Source: Clarireedia homoeocarpa (Eukaryota > Ascomycota > Leotiomycetes > Helotiales > Rutstroemiaceae). From it: DNA of 64,000 nucleotides. The stretch spans positions 434,001 to 498,000 of the forward strand of contig LNKV01000008.1 of NCBI GenBank assembly GCA_001465935.1, written 5' to 3'. Every line of letters begins with the position of its first letter. Position 1 is the first letter of the stretch. Positions 58,368 through 64,000 of this stretch are shown piece after piece. The position numbers and the translations under genes were made by a program. Under the pieces are notes generated by a model. It worked only from the letters and a program-made list of their open reading frames with translations. It did not search any database and had not been told where the DNA came from.

Positions 58368-61300
58368 CTGCGAAAATCTCTAACGCACAATTAAAAATCA
58401 CTAGCTCATCCGCTCGAGCATCAGATTCGCACGATCGACGAACGAGTGCATGCGCATGAGAATCATCAACTCCATCCGTAGGAATAGCACTAGAACGTAC
58501 TACCGGGGATAACATTGCCTGTAAATTCTTCTCAATCCTCGGTATTTCATTTGAAGATTGTTTATTCAGACCTGACGTTGCTACGATACCTTCATCATCT
58601 CTCAGAAGACTTTTCCCTAATTCCGATTGTCTTAATGTTGCAAATTCTGCTTTGTCATCACTGTATACTGTAAGTTTGGGAGGATGTTGATTCGATGGTG
58701 CGGTAGAGAGACGATGCGGAAGTGGTCCTGTGTATGGTGATTCTGGTGGTGTTGATGCTGTTGGATATGTAATATCAGCAGATTCATGGAACTTTTCTGG
58801 GGTGCCTTCTGGCCCATCTGCATTAAACGCATGGCTGGTGGAAGTTCGAGACTGTGGGTTAGTTTCAGTATCTGCAGTACATCTATCCATTGAGACATCA
58901 GATCTCCCTTGATCAGGCCAAGTCCCCAACTTTGAACGATTCTTGCTACCAGGTGGTCGACCTCTTCTTCTCTTTAAATTTGGAAGTGGAAGTGACGGAG
59001 ATATGGGATTTTGAGGAAGAAGCTCGGTATCAACACGAAAGTTCTTCGAGGGCCGACCACGTCTACGCTTAGGTGGTATTGGTGAAGAAACATTGTCTTC
59101 TAGACTGCCAGTGTCGTCTAATTTAGTATGCCTCTTTCGTTTTCGCCATCGAGAATTTGACAGCTCCGAATCAAAATTCGCTGGCAGTTTGACAATGATG
59201 GTGTCCTTGTCCCTTTCATTAAATCGGCATTCTTCGGTAGGCTGAATGCCATTACTTGATTGGTTAACCATGTCTGCCTGAAATCCATTGACAAGCTGAT
59301 CACCCTTAATGTAAGTCTCAATAACCACGTCTTCTTGGGGTGAAATCGGCTCTTCTTGACCGAACACTTTGGGGGAAGCAGAATTTGATTGGGGGGTTTG
59401 TGAAGTTGCATCCATGCCAGCCATCCCAAAATCCTTCTCGGCAATTGGCTCAGATTGGAAAGGTGTACCCAAACGACTCAGAGATTCGACGGAAGGGCGA
59501 GCAGATGGCAAAGGAGTACTCAGCCGACTGCAAGCTGGCGACTCGCCTCTAATTGAATCATCCAACCTGAATCTCAATGTAGGACAACCAGTAGCTTGTT
59601 GATATGCCGCTCGAGCTATACAATGAAGACAAGTAGTGGCTTGTGTATCGGCTATATTAATTGTGTGCCCTTGAAGAAGTGCACATGGTTGTCGGCAAGT
59701 TTCGCATATGTAATGACTGCTGGGAATCAGCCCAGACTCGGTTTCTTCTTCGTCGTGATCGAGATTGGGGTCAATAATGATAACCTGGTGGGCCTGATCC
59801 TTACTTATGCGCTCTGTATCCATATCGCTATGGCTCTCGGAATAATGTAGAGGAATTGCAGTAATACACTCGCTAATCTCATCGACAGTCTGTGGACCCT
59901 CTTCTGCGTGTTCTGTGTGTATATCATTGTGACTATTAGAGGTAGGTGCAGAAATCGGGGTACTGTGCTCGCTGATCGCATCAACTATCGGTAGATCACC
60001 TTCCATATGTTTTGTACCCATATCGGTATAACTCTTAGAAGCAGTTGCAAAAATAAGGGTACCGTTCTCGCTGCTCGCATCGACACTTCCTCGGTCCTCC
60101 AAGTCAGGCGTAAAATTGCCTGAGTGATTCACCGGGCCATTTTCTGGGGAAACGGAACCACCTTCTCGAGAAACTAAGCCATCTTCCTGAACGTTGCCTC
60201 CAATAGTCTTATTATCAGGCAAAGCATGCTGGTCGGATGTTTTGCTGTCGATGTCTCTTTCGCTTTCGTGGTCCTTCTGAATATCGACATCGCAGGGACA
60301 GTTTTCCGGTTCGGCGAGAATGAGAGCAAGCCATGGAGTGGTGTGTGAGTTTCGGGATTTCTCTTCAGGTATTGGTTTCTCACATTCATTTTCGATTTCT
60401 TTCGAAAATGCTTGTGATTCTGATGGCTCGTGGGAAGATTCAAGAGATGAAACGTTTATTTCTGCATCTTTTAAGGATGTTGTTGTGACTGAAGCAGCTG
60501 GAACATCAAACAAATTATAGCCATCAGACAGGGAGTGGTTTGAAGCCTGCACTATTCCCACAGAATGCTCGGGTCGTGCTTCGTCGTCGGCAGAAAGTTG
60601 TGTAGTCCTAAGATCGATGGTTGTATCAAAATTGGAATCGTCCCTCGGAATAAATTCGAGGCCTTCTTTTCTATAATCTTCTGATCGCCTTGCACTGATA
60701 CTAGAAGGCTGTACGACACCAACATCGTGTACTACAGTGCCGGAAGTAGAGTTGTCGCCGCCAGAAATATATCCAAGATCACGTGAGTCATCTGAAAGTT
60801 GTGGCGACGGACAGGTAGAATTGGGATCCAGCTCATCGCGATGTATGCTTTCCTGCGAATCCTCCAGCACTTGTAACCTCAAGACCGAAGAACTAGATCT
60901 TTTCCGCGCCGAAATCACGGGCTCTTCATCTTCCTCGCGCTGATCCTCCTCCCCATCACCCGCGTCTCCCTCCTTCTCACTTTCATCGTCCCGAAAGCCA
61001 TTCTCTCGAAAATAATCCTCCGCCACCTCTCTCGCCCCAGAACACCGCGCAATTAATTTCACCACCAAATCTCTCAACTCCCTATTCCCTGCATTCGCAA
61101 TCTGCTCGGAAAGTGATTGCGAAAGCTCAATACGGACACTCGACGGAGAAACCGAAAATTCAGTCTGTGAAGCCGCATCGCAATTCCTACAATTATCATT
61201 AACGTCAAAGATTTCCTCGGAAATCACAGGAGATATGGGAGTTTGAGCGGAAGCGGCTTCTTTTGCTCTTGCGGCTTCTCGCGCGACAGCCTTTTCGAGT

Positions 61301-61377
61301 CGGCTTTGTCTGAGGCGTTCCCGTAGACTAAGATGCGTTGGTTCTTCGCCGTAACGATAAATTTCGTTTGAGGCCAT
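58363..61377 (-). CDS. AT-hook protein with Cys-rich motif
   Basis: Chromatin-associated by motif; not recognised by name. The uninterrupted minus-strand frame is 1004 residues from the ATG at 61377. A basic helix-like start (LSLRERLRQSRLEKAVAREA) is followed by a long acidic, Ser-rich disordered part. At about 560-600 there is a Cys cluster (YICETCRQPCAL ... TTCLHCIA) that could bind zinc. Around 750-800 two AT-hooks lie 25-30 residues apart: PPKRRRGRPSKN and LKRRRGRPPGSKNRSK. AT-hooks bind the minor groove of AT-rich DNA. The stop at 58363 may be removed by splicing into a further exon (see neighbouring entry). No enzyme domain is visible. Confidence 0.85.
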   Translation of the reverse strand: MASNEIYRYGEEPTHLSLRERLRQSRLEKAVAREAARAKEAASAQTPISPVISEEIFDVNDNCRNCDAASQTEFSVSPSSVRIELSQSLSEQIANAGNRELRDLVVKLIARCSGAREVAEDYFRENGFRDDESEKEGDAGDGEEDQREEDEEPVISARKRSSSSVLRLQVLEDSQESIHRDELDPNSTCPSPQLSDDSRDLGYISGGDNSTSGTVVHDVGVVQPSSISARRSEDYRKEGLEFIPRDDSNFDTTIDLRTTQLSADDEARPEHSVGIVQASNHSLSDGYNLFDVPAASVTTTSLKDAEINVSSLESSHEPSESQAFSKEIENECEKPIPEEKSRNSHTTPWLALILAEPENCPCDVDIQKDHESERDIDSKTSDQHALPDNKTIGGNVQEDGLVSREGGSVSPENGPVNHSGNFTPDLEDRGSVDASSENGTLIFATASKSYTDMGTKHMEGDLPIVDAISEHSTPISAPTSNSHNDIHTEHAEEGPQTVDEISECITAIPLHYSESHSDMDTERISKDQAHQVIIIDPNLDHDEEETESGLIPSSHYICETCRQPCALLQGHTINIADTQATTCLHCIARAAYQQATGCPTLRFRLDDSIRGESPACSRLSTPLPSARPSVESLSRLGTPFQSEPIAEKDFGMAGMDATSQTPQSNSASPKVFGQEEPISPQEDVVIETYIKGDQLVNGFQADMVNQSSNGIQPTEECRFNERDKDTIIVKLPANFDSELSNSRWRKRKRHTKLDDTGSLEDNVSSPIPPKRRRGRPSKNFRVDTELLPQNPISPSLPLPNLKRRRGRPPGSKNRSKLGTWPDQGRSDVSMDRCTADTETNPQSRTSTSHAFNADGPEGTPEKFHESADITYPTASTPPESPYTGPLPHRLSTAPSNQHPPKLTVYSDDKAEFATLRQSELGKSLLRDDEGIVATSGLNKQSSNEIPRIEKNLQAMLSPVVRSSAIPTDGVDDSHAHALVRRSCESDARADELVIFNCALEIFAA

Positions 61378-62004
61378 CTTGGGGGTTTATGACGGTTTAT
61401 AAAGGAGGTTGATAATTTATGACGCGTCCCATTGCATCAAGAGAATTGAAAGGAGTTGTGTGGGTTTTTGAAAATTCCTGGTCGCAAGGAGCGAAAACTC
61501 ATCTTTGAATCATCGATTTTGTTTGCTGGAGTAAAGAAAGTAAGAGTGACGCGGGTGGGTGTGTGGGATGTGAGTTCTTGATATCTATCTAGTTATCTAT
61601 CAACTAGCAGGTTGAAACCCTAATTATCTATCGACTAGCAAGTTGATGGATAACTAGTGAATAACTAGTGAATAACTAGTGAATGTATATAAATTGGACG
61701 ATGTGAATATTTACTTGGCTGGATAAATAAAATGTGTTGATAGAAGAATCGAGAAGGGTTGGAATCAATATGCCGAGCAAGTATAGTTTAAGCTTATTCT
61801 CTTAATTAGGACTGTTCTTAAATAGGACCGTTTTTAAATAGGACCGTTTATAATTAGGACTTGTTTGCTATTAAACCGAAAAAGTCCAGGTCACACCACA
61901 CACACACTCTCTCTAGTCACATTGCATCCCCTGCATGCTGAGGCATATCTATAACTTGTTCTCTTTTGGATCACGTTTTCTGTTTTCTATCTAGCAGAGT
62001 AACA

Positions 62005-62042
62005 GCACCTGCACCTGCACCTGCACCTACCTGCACCTGCAC
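62005..62042. repeat. cacctg hexamer repeat
   Basis: About six units of cacctg, one interrupted by an extra cacctac. Non-coding. Confidence 0.85.
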
Positions 62043-62119
62043 TGTGCCATTATCAGAAGAGATCGCAAGCAACTGTTGGCTACACAGCAAAACGAAGTTT
62101 GTCTCAGTTGGCAAAAATA

Positions 62120-62279
62120 CTTAATCTGTTGCACACTGTCGGACAAACAAGTAACCTTACAGTCCCTGTTCTTGTATCTTATATTTGCTGGCCAGTCACA
62201 TAGCAGAGAACATATTGTGCATACAGTATTATACGATTGGTTGCGACAAGGACCACAGCTGTTTATCCAACAGACCAAG
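62120..62279. mobile_element. Diverged second copy of the TA-flanked inverted-repeat element
   Basis: Begins cttaatctgttg after a TA (62118-62119) and ends caacagaccaag before a TA (62280-62281); these ends match in inverted orientation except for two bases. Inside, acagtccctgtt on the left and gacaaggaccacagc on the right correspond to the atagtccctgtc and gacagggaccaca blocks of the element at 6661-6836. The two are therefore old members of one family, about 160-176 bases long, without coding capacity. Confidence 0.6.
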
Positions 62280-62695
62280 TAACGTTATATGTTTGCGGGA
62301 ACTTGCAAGTAGTTCTATCTCTTTTGGAAGCTCTGTAAGCTCTGTATGTTTGTATAGACTGCGATATATTAAGAATAAATCTACCAAGACGGCTATTTGG
62401 TTTCTATGTATGTAGTGTACTTTGGTCCAATAGTCTATTCGAAGACATCTGGTCCCTTCCGTGTCAGACTGCTACTTTGTTTTTCGCGTCCATGTTCCTT
62501 TGCCTTTTCCTGACCCCGTTCCTGAACCTTTTCCTATCCCTTGTATTTTTTTTTACTTCGCCGGTGCATCCGAGACCCTTGAATAAAGCTCCCAAACTTC
62601 ATGCATGCATTGCAGCGCCCGCGGTATATAACAAGACAAGTATTACTCGGATAAAAAACTAATCAATATACACATTACATTATCTTCCCCCGCCC

Positions 62696-64000
62696 CTAAG
62701 CAGTAATAATCGCCGCCCCCACCAACGTATCTAACCCACTACTTGTGCTCTCCAAACTCTCTGGATCCGTACTTCCCCCGCTCCACACTAACCCTAGCAT
62801 ATTATCCTTATCGTCGTCCGTTTCCACAATACTCTTCGCATTCGTCTGCAAGAAAGTCCTATACCTCGTCAGCGTGTCCGCATCCACGCCATTCGCCCTC
62901 TGCACCAAAAACGCCAAATTCCTCGTAAACACGCCCTTGAACTGCGCTGCGTTATTATCGCAGTGTCCTGGCTCGCACGCCTTTTCTACGAGAATGCCGT
63001 TCGAAGTGAGGTTGGCGATGACTGAGTTGGCAATCTGTGTCGCGAGAGTGGTGTATGAAGCATCTTTTGTGGACCAGGTCAGTTCGACGAGGCCGGAGAG
63101 GATAATGCCTTGGTTGTAGGTATAGACCGTGTTGTGATTATTGGTGCACGTGGACATGGAGATGCCGTCGTTAAAAAGGTGGGTATTGCTGTCTAGGGTT
63201 GTGGTGGAGTTGGTTACGAGGAAGGCGTATGATTCGAGGGCTTGCGCGAAGTAGTAGCCGGCACCGGTGGAATCCTTCTTGTCAGGGAGGCGGTTTGCGA
63301 GTTTGGCAGATGCGGTAAGGTACAGAGAGGTTTCAACTGTATTCACCCCGCTATGTAATTTATCCCACCTGGAGAGAGAGAGAGTCAATATTTATTTCAG
63401 GCCCATGAGGAAGGAGTTTAAACACGCTTGGTATGATGAGGAATAGCAAGAGAGCAAACATACCACAAACCACCACACGGTGTCTGGCCCCACACTGACT
63501 TTGCATCCTCGTAAATTGCAACCGCAGTATCAAGATACCTCTGATCCTGGGTAACATCATAAACCTCAATCCAAGCCAAACACCACCACAACTCATCATC
63601 ATAGTAGTCGTTCAAAAAGTCCTTAAACCCGGATGCTGGTGCATTTACCAACACTGTCGAAAACATATCCTTCATCCAGGGAGCCGTGCCTGGGTACTTG
63701 CCATAGTAGTTGGCAAGCATAGTAAGTGTGTTGGCGCTATTCCACCAGTCTCCCGTAAATTGCTTCGTGCTACTATCGACGCGGCCCCAGAGTCCGGCGG
63801 TAGCATTGTAGAAAGACTTCTGCATTGCATTGATGCTAGAGGCGGCATAGTTCTGGTAGTCGACGGCCGTGAAAGTCGATGAGGAAGCAGTGGCGCGGCC
63901 AAATAGTGATGCAGTTGCTCTGCTCAGGAGTGATGGTTTACGCGACTTGTGATTGTTGGTGCTTCGGTGTCGTATCGCTGTTGGCATGGCGTCCACAACT
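62696..64000 (-). CDS. Glycoside hydrolase family 76 protein (alpha-1,6-mannanase-like), 5' end outside the window
   Basis: Acts on alpha-mannan at the wall, by family. Minus-strand exons 64000(open)-63464 and 63368-62696 join across a 95-base intron ending in a ct-rich acceptor, giving about 400 residues. The (alpha/alpha)6 barrel landmarks are FTGDWWNSANTLTMLANYYG, the paired catalytic aspartates in LNDYYDDELWWCLAWI, CGGLWWDK formed at the splice, NHNTVYTYNQGIILSGLVEL and FKGVFTRNLAFLV. The frame stays open to the window edge and no signal peptide is seen within it, so the true start probably lies beyond 64000. Fungal relatives (Dfg5/Dcw1) cross-link GPI proteins to glucan; this one may be that type or a secreted mannanase. 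Confidence 0.9.

Larger units (their letters stand above)
61378..62695. other. Intergenic region with several tandem repeats and an inverted-repeat element
   Basis: Contains an 11-base repeat (aataactagtg, about three copies, 61650-61685), a taaataggaccgttt repeat (about 61810-61855), a cacctg hexamer run (62005-62042) and the element at 62120-62279. No gene supported. Confidence 0.6.

Overview
The window reads as nuclear DNA of a filamentous ascomycete (Pezizomycotina). Genes are interrupted by short GT-AG introns, most of them 45-105 bases, with CTRAC/CTAAC-like branch sites. The families are typically fungal: GMC oxidoreductase, Zn2Cys6 regulator, YAT-type permease, TDT transporter, MARVEL protein, GH12-like and GH76 proteins, and a GT2 glycosyltransferase tied to hyphal growth. 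A Leotiomycete (Helotiales) is my best guess, from general resemblance only. I could run no search. All gene models were spliced by eye and every join quoted was checked for reading frame.

Layout. 1-8.2 kb: four oxidoreductase genes (5'-truncated aldo/keto reductase, GMC oxidoreductase, two short-chain dehydrogenases), with a small inverted-repeat element between the last two. 8.2-12.6 kb: gene-poor, with one lineage-type hypothetical gene at 10.3-11.6 kb. 12.6-16.4 kb: a 1092-residue zinc-ribbon and beta-propeller-like protein on the minus strand. 17.6-20.1 kb: a twelve-exon amino acid permease. 20.1-23.4 kb: a repeat-rich stretch without recognisable genes. 23.4-32.3 kb: a MARVEL membrane protein, a TALE-type homeodomain protein, a TDT-family anion transporter with an 8-base microexon, and an intronless amidohydrolase. 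32.7-35.3 kb: GT2 glycosyltransferase. 35.3-38.5 kb: empty apart from minisatellites. 38.5-44.5 kb: three surface or membrane proteins (a GH12-like protein lacking the catalytic residues, a Kre9/KNH-like single-pass protein, and a charged PPxY protein). 45.8-56.2 kb: GH35 beta-galactosidase, an MFS sugar transporter and a Zn2Cys6 regulator. 57.8-61.4 kb: an AT-hook protein. 62.7-64 kb: a GH76 protein cut by the window edge.

How the genes may work together. The clearest functional neighbourhood is beta-galactosidase + sugar transporter + Zn2Cys6 regulator: extracellular release of galactose, uptake, and a candidate local regulator. The left-end oxidoreductases could form a small catabolic or detoxification group, but no synthase-type core gene is present. 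Several genes act at the cell surface (GT2, GH12-like, Kre9-like, GH35, GH76, MARVEL). The most unusual items are the GH12-like protein with both catalytic glutamates replaced, a homeodomain without the usual arginine 53, the 8-base microexon, a frame-compatible upstream ORF on the TDT gene, and two diverged copies of one small inverted-repeat element at opposite ends of the window.
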